NCBI GenBank assembly: GCA_016285615.1
Contig: JAEERB010000001.1
Coordinates: 1 to 64,000 of the forward strand
From: Bacteroidales bacterium
GTDB lineage: Bacteria; Bacteroidota; Bacteroidia; Bacteroidales; WCHB1-69
Direction: 5' to 3'
DNA length: 64,000 nucleotides
Shown here: one piece after another, positions 1 to 8,041 of the stretch
Layout: each line of letters begins with the position of its first letter
How positions within the stretch are numbered: position 1 is the stretch's first letter
Program-made: the position numbers and the translations under genes
Notes under the pieces: model-generated
The model's input: only the letters and a program-made list of their open reading frames with translations
What the model was told of the DNA's origin: nothing
Database searches by the model: none

Positions 1-699
1 GTGCAGAGTTATCACTTTCTCAGCGGGAATGCCATACTTTTCGATGACAATGCGGCGAGTCAAATCACTCACGGCACACACGCGGTCGGCGGCCATCATG
101 CCTTCGCGCTCAATGCCATAGACAATGTCGTTGAGGTTATTCTCGCCCGAGCGGTCGAACTCGGTTGCGTGGATATGCACCACCAGAGGCTTGCCACTCA
201 CTCTCTTGGCCACAATGCCGGCCTTGTAGGTCAGCCAATCGTGCGCATGGATGATATCGAAATGCTCGGTACGAGCCAGTTCAGCGGCCACGAGGGCATA
301 CTGTTCAATCTCACCCATCAGGTTCTTGGTGTAGGTTCCCGAGAAGGAGTACTTGCGTTTTTCACCCGGCACCGACTCTTCAAACACACCACTATTCAAC
401 TGATTAACAAGCTGATAATAATCGTTCATACCGACATACGGCACCATTTGCGAGTGCACTTCCATAAACGACACTCTGTCGGAGAAACTCTGCAGGTGGG
501 CATAACGTGTATCCACCTCCACATCCGAAGCGTTGATGATGCGAACAGCACGCTGGTCCTCATCGCCCGAAGCTTTCGGCATAACGAAGGCCACCTCGAC
601 GAAGTTCTTAGCAAGCCCTTTCGTCAAGCCATAACAGGCCGTACCCAACCCACCGGCAATATGCGGAGGAAACTCCCAACCAAACATCAACACTTTCAT
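1..699 (-). CDS. Glycosyltransferase, glycogen/starch synthase-like, N-terminal part (cut by window edge)
   Basis: The minus strand reads open from an ATG at 699 to the window edge, giving 233 residues without a stop. The protein begins MKVLMFGWEFPPHIAGGLGT. This is the N-terminal nucleotide-sugar-binding loop of GT4/GT5 enzymes of the GlgA/glycogen synthase type, in which the GGLG turn contacts ADP- or UDP-glucose. The catalytic C-terminal half lies outside the window. It lies 23 bp downstream of the glycogen debranching gene on the same strand, so the two probably form one glycogen-metabolism operon. This pairing is familiar in Bacteroidales. The glycosyltransferase assignment is secure; the exact sugar donor is inferred from the neighbour. 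Confidence 0.88.
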   Translation of the reverse strand, partial: MKVLMFGWEFPPHIAGGLGTACYGLTKGLAKNFVEVAFVMPKASGDEDQRAVRIINASDVEVDTRYAHLQSFSDRVSFMEVHSQMVPYVGMNDYYQLVNQLNSGVFEESVPGEKRKYSFSGTYTKNLMGEIEQYALVAAELARTEHFDIIHAHDWLTYKAGIVAKRVSGKPLVVHIHATEFDRSGENNLNDIVYGIEREGMMAADRVCAVSDLTRRIVIEKYGIPAEKVITLH

Positions 700-722
700 A
701 ATTATCTTATCTTTAGAGTTTT

Positions 723-2669
723 CTATTTTCTTTTTGCATTTTCAAGAAGGCGCTTCATGTGCAACAGGGCGGCCACGCTCCACGCCTGCGATATGGCTCC
801 GTTGGGACGATAGGGCGGATCACCGTCATACACCTCAGCGATGGTGGAAACACCATAATCACGCATACAGCCCTCAAAGTTGTAGAGCAACCGCTCAATC
901 AACGACAGTGCCGCTTTTTGATATACAGCCAACATACCATCCGAAAACGGTCCGAGCAGCCACGGCCACGCTGTACCCTGATGATACTCGGCATCGCGTT
1001 CGGCCTGTGTGCCGCCGTAATGGCCTTTGTATTCAGGATCATTCGGCGACAAGGTGCGGATACCTTTCGTCACCAGCAATTCCTCCATCGTCTTCTTCAG
1101 AATAAGCTGTCTAATCTTTTCACTAATAGGAACATACGGGAGACCCGTAATAAGCATCATATTAGGACGCACTTGGAAATTGCGATAGTCGCCATTCACA
1201 TAATCGGCCAGCCAGCCAATCTCTTTCGACCAGAAAGTCTCTTTAAAGACGGCGGGGAAATTCTGTGCCAGGTCCTTCCATTCATCCACAAACGCCTCGT
1301 CTTCAGCCAACTTCGCCATCTCTATACAGAAGCGTATTGCATTATACCACAAACCGTTAATCTCCACTTGGCAGCCTGTTCGCGGGGTCACGGGATGTCC
1401 ATCAATAACGGCATCCATCCAAGTCAGGGCCACACCCTCAGCGCCAGCATAAATCAATCCGTTGTCGAGCATGCGGATATTGAAGAGCGACCCTTTTTTG
1501 TAAGCCGACAAGATGGTTTTCAGCACCGTGCCATACTCGTTCCAGATCTTCTTCTCGGTATGCGTGTAGTCGGCATATTGCTGCAGGGCGCGGATAAACC
1601 AGAGCGGGGCATCCACCGAGTTGTAGGCCACTTGCTCGCCTTCTCCAATATTGGGGAAGAGGCCGTTTTCCATCTCCGACAGCATATCATCGAGGATTTC
1701 CTTACACAGTTCGGGCTTGTCGCGGTCCAACGTGAGACCTTGCAACGAGATAAAGGTATCGCGACCCCAGCGGCCAAACCACGGATAGCCAGCCATAATT
1801 TGGGTTTTTCCATTTCTTGTCACAATAAACTGGTCGGCAGCATTCTCGAGGCAATTGAAAAAAGTATTGCGGGTAATACGATTCTTCGATTCTTCGATAT
1901 ACATCTGCTCGATATCGGCAGGATTGATAGGCTCAATGCCCACCGACAGATAGATTTCCTTCTGTTTCACCGTCACGTTCAGCCGTCCCATGGCCAACAG
2001 ATCCTCACAACCCTCATAACCGCGGTTTATCTCTTCCTCATACTCCACATTCTTAATCCAAACGGGGTCGTGCTCATAATAGAGAGGTGCCGATGTCTGA
2101 ATATAGACTGGTGTGTAATTATCGTACAAACAATACTTTACACCACCTTCTACCGACTCATAGCCCGTATTGGCAGCATCGTTCATGAAGGTGAGGCGAT
2201 GAATCTGACGGAAAGCCAGCAGTGGTTGCAGTTGCAACGTGGCCGACTCAAAATCATCTAAGATAGAATATTTTAGCAATACTCTGTCAGCACCACGCAT
2301 AAAGAGAATCTCCTTCTTGAAGTTGAACTTGCCCACACGATAGAAATAGGTCGGCACCGGATCGGCTACAAACTTTTGCAGAAACTTATTGCCCTTAGGC
2401 TCAATGATACCGCCTTTGTATTGGTGGATATAGATAGGGAACTCCATGTCGTCAATGATGACGGTCGCATCAAGACTTGACACGAGCACGTGGCGTTCAT
2501 GATCGATATTATCCTGAGGTACAATGAAAAGTCCGTGATATTTTCGTGTATTCAGTCCGAGAAGTGTAGAACAAGCGAAGGAGCCTGTTCGGCTGCATCT
2601 AAGTATCTCCCTGTTTTTGGCATAGGTGATATTGACTATTTTTTCCTTATCAAACTCAATATAGCTCAT
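723..2669 (-). CDS. Glycogen debranching enzyme (amylo-alpha-1,6-glucosidase family)
   Basis: This 648-residue cytoplasmic enzyme should hydrolyse alpha-1,6 branch points in glycogen. The N-terminal half (about 1-270) is the beta-sandwich domain typical of bacterial debranching enzymes. It contains the conserved stretch STLLGLNTRKYHGL near residue 34. The C-terminal half is an (alpha/alpha)6-barrel with the family motifs GYPWFGRWGRDTFISLQGL and HQGTAWPWLLGPF, which carry the catalytic acidic residues. There is no signal peptide. Length and motifs match the Bacteroides-type amylo-alpha-1,6-glucosidase family. A -7 box lies just upstream at 2687-2694 and the glycosyltransferase follows 23 bp downstream, so the pair is probably co-transcribed. 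Confidence 0.95.
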   Translation of the reverse strand: MSYIEFDKEKIVNITYAKNREILRCSRTGSFACSTLLGLNTRKYHGLFIVPQDNIDHERHVLVSSLDATVIIDDMEFPIYIHQYKGGIIEPKGNKFLQKFVADPVPTYFYRVGKFNFKKEILFMRGADRVLLKYSILDDFESATLQLQPLLAFRQIHRLTFMNDAANTGYESVEGGVKYCLYDNYTPVYIQTSAPLYYEHDPVWIKNVEYEEEINRGYEGCEDLLAMGRLNVTVKQKEIYLSVGIEPINPADIEQMYIEESKNRITRNTFFNCLENAADQFIVTRNGKTQIMAGYPWFGRWGRDTFISLQGLTLDRDKPELCKEILDDMLSEMENGLFPNIGEGEQVAYNSVDAPLWFIRALQQYADYTHTEKKIWNEYGTVLKTILSAYKKGSLFNIRMLDNGLIYAGAEGVALTWMDAVIDGHPVTPRTGCQVEINGLWYNAIRFCIEMAKLAEDEAFVDEWKDLAQNFPAVFKETFWSKEIGWLADYVNGDYRNFQVRPNMMLITGLPYVPISEKIRQLILKKTMEELLVTKGIRTLSPNDPEYKGHYGGTQAERDAEYHQGTAWPWLLGPFSDGMLAVYQKAALSLIERLLYNFEGCMRDYGVSTIAEVYDGDPPYRPNGAISQAWSVAALLHMKRLLENAKRK

Positions 2670-2686
2670 GAATGAAAAAATTTTCG

Positions 2687-2694
2687 CAAATATA
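2687..2694 (-). promoter_or_regulatory. Bacteroidetes -7 box for the glycogen debranching gene
   Basis: On the minus strand this reads TATATTTG, which fits TAnnTTTG. It lies 17 nt before the ATG at 2669. It shares a 91-bp intergenic region with the divergent rarA-porP promoter. Confidence 0.6.
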
Positions 2695-2726
2695 CAATTT
2701 TTTTTGCCTCAATTTCAATTTTATGG

Positions 2727-2734
2727 TATCTTTG
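2727..2734 (+). promoter_or_regulatory. Bacteroidetes -7 box for the rarA-porP fusion
   Basis: TATCTTTG, a perfect TAnnTTTG match, lies 26 nt upstream of the GTG start at 2761. Confidence 0.65.
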
Positions 2735-2760
2735 CATACTCTATTTGAAAAAATTAACAC

Positions 2761-5037
2761 GTGACGAAACCGCTGGCTGAAATCTTACGTCCTACATCCC
2801 TAGACCATTACATTGGCCAGGAACATCTTATGGGGGAAGGTGCCATCTTGCGCAACGCCATTGAGAGCGGCCAGCTTCATTCGATGATCTTGTGGGGACC
2901 TCCTGGCGTAGGTAAGACCACTCTAGCGTTGCTGATTGCAGAGTTGACCAATTCGCAGTTCTACATGCTCAGCGCCATCAGTTCGGGTGTGAAAGAGATT
3001 CGTGAAGTGTTCGACAAAGCACGTCAAAACGACGGCAAGACCATCCTGTTCATCGACGAAATCCATCGTTTCTCAAAGGCGCAGCAAGACTCGTTGCTGG
3101 GAGCCGTAGAGCAGGGACTGGTCACGCTGATTGGCGCCACCACCGAGAACCCCTCTTTTGAAGTCATCTCCCCTCTCCTGTCACGTTGTCAGGTTTACAT
3201 TCTCAAATCATTAGAGAAGAATGAATTAGAGAAGATTATCGCCATTGCGCAGCAATATTACCTCGACGAGCAGCAGTTGAAGGTCGAAATTCCTGAAAAC
3301 GAAGCGCTTCTACGCATTTCGGGCGGTGACGCGCGCAAACTGCTCAATGCCATTGAATTGACTGTCAGCATGCAAAAGCCTCAGGACGGCGTGGTTACGC
3401 TGACCAACGAGTGGGTTCAGAAAGTTATCCAGAAGAACTTAGCCATCTACGACAAAAAAGGCGAGAACCATTACGACATTATCTCCGCATTCATCAAGTC
3501 GGTGCGCGGCAGCGACCCCAATGCGGCGGTCTATTGGATGGCGCGGATGCTGGCAGCCGGCGAGGACCCGCTGTTCATTGCACGACGCATGATCATCTTG
3601 GCTTCAGAAGATATCGGCAATGCCAATCCCAACGCCTTGCTGTTGGCCAACAACTGCTTCCAGGCTGTGCACCACATCGGCATGCCCGAAGCTCGCATTG
3701 TCATGTCGCAAACTGCCATCTACCTGGCCTCGTCGCCCAAGAGCAACTCCGCCATCATGGCCATCGACGACGCTTACGAGTGGGTGCAGAAGACTGGCGA
3801 CCTGCCCGTGCCGTTGCACTTGCGCAACGCCCCCACCAAGTTGATGAAAGAGCTGGACTACAGCAAAGGCTACAAATACGCCCACGCTTACGATCACAAC
3901 TTTGTAGAGCAGGAGTTTCTGCCCGAATCCATCAGCGGCAAGAAGTTCTACGAACCGCAGAATAACGCCCGCGAGAACGACCTGCGCCGTTATTTAAAAA
4001 CCTGTTGGAAAGAGAAATACAAATACGTCGTACTGCTCTTCGCATTCCTCTCCTGCTTCTTCTTTGGCTGGAGTCAAGATATGCACTATTCGCAATACTA
4101 CACCATGCCCGCCAGTATCAACCCGGCCATGACGGGCGCCATCAACGGAACATTCAGGATCACCCTCAACCACAAGATGCAATGGCTGGCCATCACGAAG
4201 CCCTACACCTCCGTTTCGGGCGGCTTTGACGCCCCCATCGTGAAGGGCCGCAAGAGCCGCACACTGGTAGGCCTTGGCGTACAGGTTCACAACGACCGCG
4301 CCGGCGACTCGAAGTACAACACCTTCCAAGTCAGCGGTTCCTTATCGCTTATCAAGAGCCTTGACCGCCGCAATCGCAACAAGATCGGCATCGGCTTTGC
4401 CGGTGGCATCTTCCAGCACACCATCGACTACTCAGCCCTGACATTTGACGAGCAATACATCGGCGGCCTCTTTGACCCCAACAATCCTATATCAGAAGAT
4501 TTCGGCAGAGAGAAATACCTGTTCTTCGACTGCTCTGCCGGCTTGGTATGGAGTTGCACGCCACGTGAGGATATCGCCTTGTCGGCAGGCTTTACCGTCA
4601 ACCACCTCACCGAACCCAACCAGACTCATTTCAACGGCGCCAGCGCCAAGTTGTACCGCAAATATGTGGGCACTTTCTCCGTCCGTTTTCCCGCCAAGCG
4701 AAATGTTTTCATTCACCCGATGGTTTACACTGCCTTCCAAGGGAAGCACTATGAAATCCTGTTCGGCAGTTTGTTCGAATACGAGTGGGGCTATCAGAAG
4801 TACCGCGACTTTGCCATCGGCGGAGGCCTCTTCTACCGCGTGAACGACGCTATTATCGCCAGTTTCTTCTTCGACTGGCGCGACCTGCGCTTCAGCGTGG
4901 CTTACGACCTCAACGTCTCCACACTGGCACGCGCCTCCAAAGCCCGCGGCGGCTACGAAGTGTCGCTTTCTTACATCTTCAAGAAAAACAAGAGAATCAT
5001 CCCCGGCAAGGAACCGTGCCCGTATAAAGTGATGTAG
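2761..5037 (+). CDS. RarA/MgsA AAA+ ATPase fused in frame to a PorP/SprF-family T9SS membrane protein
   Basis: One uninterrupted 758-residue frame covers two unrelated proteins. Residues 1-422 are a complete RarA (replication-associated recombination protein A): Walker A GPPGVGKTT at 46-54, Walker B ILFIDE near 95-100, then the clamp-loader-like lid and C-terminal domain. RarA homologues end in a motif like KEKYGY, and here KEKYKY occupies residues 417-422. The next residue begins a hydrophobic stretch, VVLLFAFLSCFFFGWSQ, that looks like a signal-peptide core. A full PorP/SprF-type outer-membrane protein follows (DMHYSQYYTMPASINPAMTG to the C-terminal PC pattern, about 318 residues). No ATG, GTG or TTG lies in frame near the junction; only a CTG at 3982 could start the second half. 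Possible explanations are a true fusion, internal initiation, or a sequence error that removed the stop and start. A PD40-OmpA gene follows, which is a usual partner of PorP-like proteins. Domain calls are firm; the biological meaning of the fusion is not. Confidence 0.9.
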   Translation: MTKPLAEILRPTSLDHYIGQEHLMGEGAILRNAIESGQLHSMILWGPPGVGKTTLALLIAELTNSQFYMLSAISSGVKEIREVFDKARQNDGKTILFIDEIHRFSKAQQDSLLGAVEQGLVTLIGATTENPSFEVISPLLSRCQVYILKSLEKNELEKIIAIAQQYYLDEQQLKVEIPENEALLRISGGDARKLLNAIELTVSMQKPQDGVVTLTNEWVQKVIQKNLAIYDKKGENHYDIISAFIKSVRGSDPNAAVYWMARMLAAGEDPLFIARRMIILASEDIGNANPNALLLANNCFQAVHHIGMPEARIVMSQTAIYLASSPKSNSAIMAIDDAYEWVQKTGDLPVPLHLRNAPTKLMKELDYSKGYKYAHAYDHNFVEQEFLPESISGKKFYEPQNNARENDLRRYLKTCWKEKYKYVVLLFAFLSCFFFGWSQDMHYSQYYTMPASINPAMTGAINGTFRITLNHKMQWLAITKPYTSVSGGFDAPIVKGRKSRTLVGLGVQVHNDRAGDSKYNTFQVSGSLSLIKSLDRRNRNKIGIGFAGGIFQHTIDYSALTFDEQYIGGLFDPNNPISEDFGREKYLFFDCSAGLVWSCTPREDIALSAGFTVNHLTEPNQTHFNGASAKLYRKYVGTFSVRFPAKRNVFIHPMVYTAFQGKHYEILFGSLFEYEWGYQKYRDFAIGGGLFYRVNDAIIASFFFDWRDLRFSVAYDLNVSTLARASKARGGYEVSLSYIFKKNKRIIPGKEPCPYKVM

Positions 5038-5043
5038 GGAACG

Positions 5044-5090
5044 GAGAGATGAGAGATGAGAGATGAGAGATGAGAGATGAGAGATGAGAG
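5044..5090. repeat. Tandem heptamer array, six GAGAGAT units
   Basis: Six perfect copies of GAGAGAT plus a partial copy start six bases after the stop codon of the rarA-porP gene. It belongs to the set of heptamer arrays found at several intergenic sites in this window. Confidence 0.95.
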
Positions 5091-5106
5091 TTTAGAGTTA
5101 GATACT

Positions 5107-5343
5107 ATGGGAATATACAGATGCACATACGGAGACATCCTCATAATAGAAGGGGACAAACTTACGGTGGAGACACCCGATGGAGTATTTGAGGGCCGTC
5201 TTGACGAAGAAGGAAGAGTGTGTGCCCAGAACCAAACGGCTCTCTCCCATCTCGTAAGAGCCGTAAATGATTGGATTGAAAACAACCACCTCCCTGATAC
5301 CGATTGGGAAGACAAGAAAGGCTATTATTCTGTGATGTATTAA
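5107..5343 (+). CDS. Small protein of unknown function, 78 residues
   Basis: I do not recognise this protein. The ATG at 5107 (MGIYRCTYGDILIIEGDKLT) is preferred over an upstream in-frame ATG at 5077, which lies inside the heptamer array. It has no signal peptide or membrane segment and is acidic, with a beta-rich N-terminus (YGDILIIEGDKLTVETPDGVFEGRL) that looks like a small folded domain, and a helical C-terminus (LVRAVNDWIENN). It lies between rarA-porP and the PD40-OmpA gene. It reads like a real gene, but the small size and lack of family make it moderate. Confidence 0.55.
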   Translation: MGIYRCTYGDILIIEGDKLTVETPDGVFEGRLDEEGRVCAQNQTALSHLVRAVNDWIENNHLPDTDWEDKKGYYSVMY

Positions 5344-5365
5344 ATCTTCTTTGAAGATAAATTAG

Positions 5366-5373
5366 TATTTTTG
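5366..5373 (+). promoter_or_regulatory. Bacteroidetes -7 box for the PD40-OmpA gene
   Basis: TATTTTTG matches TAnnTTTG and lies 25 nt before the ATG at 5399. Confidence 0.6.
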
Positions 5374-5398
5374 CCAAATTCATTATGTTAAAACCCGT

Positions 5399-7006
5399 AT
5401 GAAAGGCAGAATGCTGATATTGACTTGTTTGTTTTGCTTGCCGCTACTGCTTGTAGCCCAAGTGGATTCTGACGAGCATATCAGGCAGCAGATAGAGTTC
5501 ATCAAGCACGATACGCTGCCCGTCAAGATCACCCGCCTACCTCGTGCGGTCAACAGTACCTACTCCGAATACAACGGCATCCTCTTCCCCGATTCGGTTT
5601 TCTATTTCAGTTCGTTCCGCTCGGAGAGCGAGGCCGACCACGAAGGCATCTTCGACGCCTACTGGTCGGGCTACATCTACAGTTGCCAACTCAAGCGCCG
5701 CGGCTACACACGGGCATTCCCGCTGCCCAGCACTATCAACAATCCCAAATACTACAATTGCAACTTCACTTTCAACGAAAAGCGCACAGTACTTTATTTT
5801 ACACGCTGTGTGCGCACAGCCGACGCACAACTGCAATGCGACTTATGGAAAAGTGAACAGCGTAACGGCCGCTGGGAAAAGGCCAAACGCCTCAACCGTC
5901 GTATCAACCTGCCTGGCACCAGCACCACACAGCCCAATCTGGTGGAATATGGGGACTATAGCCTCCTCTTTTTCTCCTCCGACCGGCCCAAAGGGTTCGG
6001 CGGGTCCGACATTTGGTACACCCTCTATCAAGACGACCATTACAGCGATCCCATCAATCTGGGCAGCAACATCAACACGCCCGGAAACGAGATAACGCCG
6101 TTTTACGACAAGAACAGCGAGACACTCTATTTCAGTTCCGACCATCATCCGGGCATTGGCGGCTACGACATCTTTTACAGCAACGGCTCCTTCAACCAAT
6201 GGAGCGAGCCCGACAACATGGGCGTGCCCTTCAACTCGGCTTTCAACGACTACTACTTCTCACAAAACAAACACAACACCCACGGCTATTTCTCCTCCAA
6301 CCGCCCCACCCGATTCATGTCCCCAGACGACACTTGCTGCAGCGACATCTACCATTACAACTGGGACGGCTACCGCAAAGTGGAAGAACCTGTGGTTGAA
6401 GACACCATCACGACCATCGAGAAGATTCGCAACATACTGCCGCTAACACTCTACTTCCACAACGACGAACCCGACCCGCGTTCGTGGGAGACCACCACCC
6501 GTGCCAACTACCGCAACACACTGGCCAGCTACATTGCCATGCGCACCACCTACGAAGAGGAGTATTCCAAAGGACTGAAGGGACAAGAGAAGGAGATGGC
6601 CAAAGAGCGTATCCGCGACTTCTTCGCCGACTCGATTGAGCAAGGCTACGCCCGACTGGAACTCTTCACCACCTACCTACAACAGGAATTGGAAGCTGGC
6701 AAGGATGTGCGCATCACCATCAGCGGTTACGCAAGTCCCTTACACAAAGCCGAATACAACCTGCGCTTATCGGCACGACGCATTGCCAGCCTGAAGAACT
6801 ACCTCTGCGAATACAAGAACGGACTTTTCCTGCCTTACATGAACGGCGAGAAAGCCAACCGCCTTGAAATACACGAAAATCCGAAAGGGCAAGCTACCGC
6901 CTCCAAGCTAGTCAGCGACAACATCAATGATAAACGCAACTCTGTCTATAGCATTGCGGCATCACTTGAAAGGCGCATTCAAATTACCGAATATCACTCC
7001 AATTAA
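5399..7006 (+). CDS. PD40 beta-propeller and OmpA-domain envelope protein, PorE-like
   Basis: This 535-residue exported protein has a Sec signal peptide (MKGRMLILTCLFCLPLLLVAQ). The middle (about 90-330) holds PD40/WD40-like repeats with the recurring FFSSDRP-GFGGSDIW and YFSSDHHPGIGGYDIFYS pattern. The C-terminal part (about 415-535) resembles the OmpA peptidoglycan-binding fold (ITISGYASPLHKAEYNLRLSARRI), although the loop after it is long. The full PorE architecture also has N-terminal TPRs and a carboxypeptidase-regulatory-like domain, both missing here. Proteins of this kind are encoded next to PorP/SprF homologues and are thought to link the outer-membrane T9SS partner to peptidoglycan. 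Here it follows the PorP half of the rarA fusion. The ABC ATPase starts one base after its stop. Confidence 0.85.
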   Translation: MKGRMLILTCLFCLPLLLVAQVDSDEHIRQQIEFIKHDTLPVKITRLPRAVNSTYSEYNGILFPDSVFYFSSFRSESEADHEGIFDAYWSGYIYSCQLKRRGYTRAFPLPSTINNPKYYNCNFTFNEKRTVLYFTRCVRTADAQLQCDLWKSEQRNGRWEKAKRLNRRINLPGTSTTQPNLVEYGDYSLLFFSSDRPKGFGGSDIWYTLYQDDHYSDPINLGSNINTPGNEITPFYDKNSETLYFSSDHHPGIGGYDIFYSNGSFNQWSEPDNMGVPFNSAFNDYYFSQNKHNTHGYFSSNRPTRFMSPDDTCCSDIYHYNWDGYRKVEEPVVEDTITTIEKIRNILPLTLYFHNDEPDPRSWETTTRANYRNTLASYIAMRTTYEEEYSKGLKGQEKEMAKERIRDFFADSIEQGYARLELFTTYLQQELEAGKDVRITISGYASPLHKAEYNLRLSARRIASLKNYLCEYKNGLFLPYMNGEKANRLEIHENPKGQATASKLVSDNINDKRNSVYSIAASLERRIQITEYHSN

Positions 7007-7007
7007 A

Positions 7008-7772
7008 ATGATTACAATCAATAACTTATCCTTTTCATACGACAACACCCCTTTCTTGCAGCATGTCAACCTGCACATCGACAAAGGCTGCTTTTGTGCG
7101 GTTATGGGGCCAAACGGCTCAGGTAAGAGCACACTCCTCAAGTTGATGGTCAACCTGCTTATCCCCAATAGCGGAGAAATCCTTGTTAATGGAAAGTCGC
7201 TGAATGATTACTCACAACGCGAGTTAGCCAAGATGATTTCTTATGTACCTCAACGCGAAGACATCATCTTCGAATTCTCTGTTTATGATACAGTTATGAT
7301 GGGACGAAACCCATACCAAGGCCGCTGGGGCAGTGCGTCGGCTGACGATGACCGCCTGGTTTGCGAGACATTGGAGCGCACCCATCTGGCTCACCTCAAA
7401 GAGCGCTTGTTGTCGCAACTTAGCGGCGGCGAACTGCAACGCACACTCATCGCTCGTGCCATGGTGCAACAAGCACCCGTCATGCTCCTCGACGAGCCAC
7501 TGGCCAACCTCGACATCGCCCATAAATACGAGATTATGGACATTCTCGCCCAACTGCAGCACGACATGGGCACAACACTGCTACTCATCCTGCACGACTT
7601 TCCCATGGCCTTACAATACGCCGACACCGCCCTGCTGATGCAAAACGGCAACATCTGCCACTACGGGCCCTGTCGCGAAGTACTAACCTCCGACATTATC
7701 AAACCGACGTTCCATCTAGATGAGCGGTTTACAGTGGATGAGAATGGAAATATTAGGAGAGTGAAGAGATGA
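7008..7772 (+). CDS. ABC transporter ATP-binding protein, iron-siderophore/cobalamin type
   Basis: This is a 254-residue ATPase with Walker A GPNGSGKST (34-42), Q-loop YVPQ (79-82), signature LSGGE (138-142), Walker B VMLLDEP (158-164) and H-loop LILHD. Spacing and wording, including YDTVMMGRNPYQGRWG, resemble FecE/BtuD/HmuV-class importers of ferric siderophores, haem or cobalamin. The ATG at 7008 is chosen because the region upstream codes for the preceding protein, whose stop ends at 7006. No permease or binding protein lies nearby, so the transporter partners must be elsewhere or the ATPase is an orphan. Its stop codon is formed by the edge of the heptamer array. Confidence 0.9.
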   Translation: MITINNLSFSYDNTPFLQHVNLHIDKGCFCAVMGPNGSGKSTLLKLMVNLLIPNSGEILVNGKSLNDYSQRELAKMISYVPQREDIIFEFSVYDTVMMGRNPYQGRWGSASADDDRLVCETLERTHLAHLKERLLSQLSGGELQRTLIARAMVQQAPVMLLDEPLANLDIAHKYEIMDILAQLQHDMGTTLLLILHDFPMALQYADTALLMQNGNICHYGPCREVLTSDIIKPTFHLDERFTVDENGNIRRVKR

Positions 7773-7875
7773 GAGATGAGAGATGAGAGATGAGAGATGA
7801 GAACGGAGAACTGAAATTCAAAATTCAAAATTCAAAGAACAAAGAACAAATTCAATAACTCAAAATTCAAAGAGA
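7765..7875. repeat. Heptamer array with drifting units (GAGAGAT, GAGAACG, AAAATTC, AAAGAAC)
   Basis: From 7771 the sequence divides into consecutive 7-mers without losing register: GAGAGAT four times, then GAGAACG, GAGAACT, GAAATTC, AAAATTC twice, AAAGAAC twice, AAATTCA, ATAACTC, AAAATTC. The array begins over the last codons of the ABC ATPase gene and supplies its TGA stop. Confidence 0.9.
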
Positions 7876-7920
7876 TTCCTTCGACGGTGTTTTCGACAGG
7901 CTCAACCACCGTCTCGGAAT
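7875..7920. repeat. Imperfect hairpin carrying the dispersed TTCGACAGGCTCAACC motif
   Basis: The arms ATTCC/GGAAT (7875-7879 and 7916-7920) and GACGGTG/CACCGTC (7883-7889 and 7907-7913) enclose TTCGACAGGCTCAAC. Very similar intergenic sequences are scattered in many bacterial genomes, to my knowledge. No T-run follows, so it is more likely a REP-like repeat than a terminator. Confidence 0.6.
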
Positions 7921-7941
7921 GACACCAATAATTAAACAATC

Positions 7942-8005
7942 AACAATTAAACATTTCAACACTTCAACATTTCAACACTTCAACATTTCAACACTTCAAC
8001 AACTC
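7942..8005. repeat. Octamer tandem array, AACATTTC/AACACTTC
   Basis: Eight 8-bp units in one register: AACAATTA, then AACATTTC and AACACTTC alternating three times, then AACAACTC. It lies in the 269-bp gap before ispG, which is filled almost entirely by repeats. Confidence 0.9.
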
Positions 8006-8006
8006 A

Positions 8007-8041
8007 ATTATACATTGTAAATTATCAATTATAAATTCCTT
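8007..8041. repeat. Five heptamers ending exactly at the ispG start codon
   Basis: ATTATAC, ATTGTAA, ATTATCA, ATTATAA and ATTCCTT run in register up to the base before the ispG ATG at 8042. No TAnnTTTG box is evident in the gap, so the ispG promoter is unclear. Confidence 0.7.

Noticed and set aside
1..813. A 270-residue open frame on the plus strand
   Set aside because: It is antisense to the glycosyltransferase, whose start MKVLMFGWEFPPHIAGGLGT on the minus strand is unmistakable, and runs over the debranching gene end.
759..2261. A 500-residue plus-strand frame
   Set aside because: It is antisense to the debranching enzyme, with no domain pattern and unusual composition. It is a shadow of a gene with strong third-position bias.
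7942..8005. CRISPR-like spaced repeats
   Set aside because: The 16-bp period (AACATTTC/AACACTTC) has no spacers; it is a simple tandem array, and no cas gene is present.
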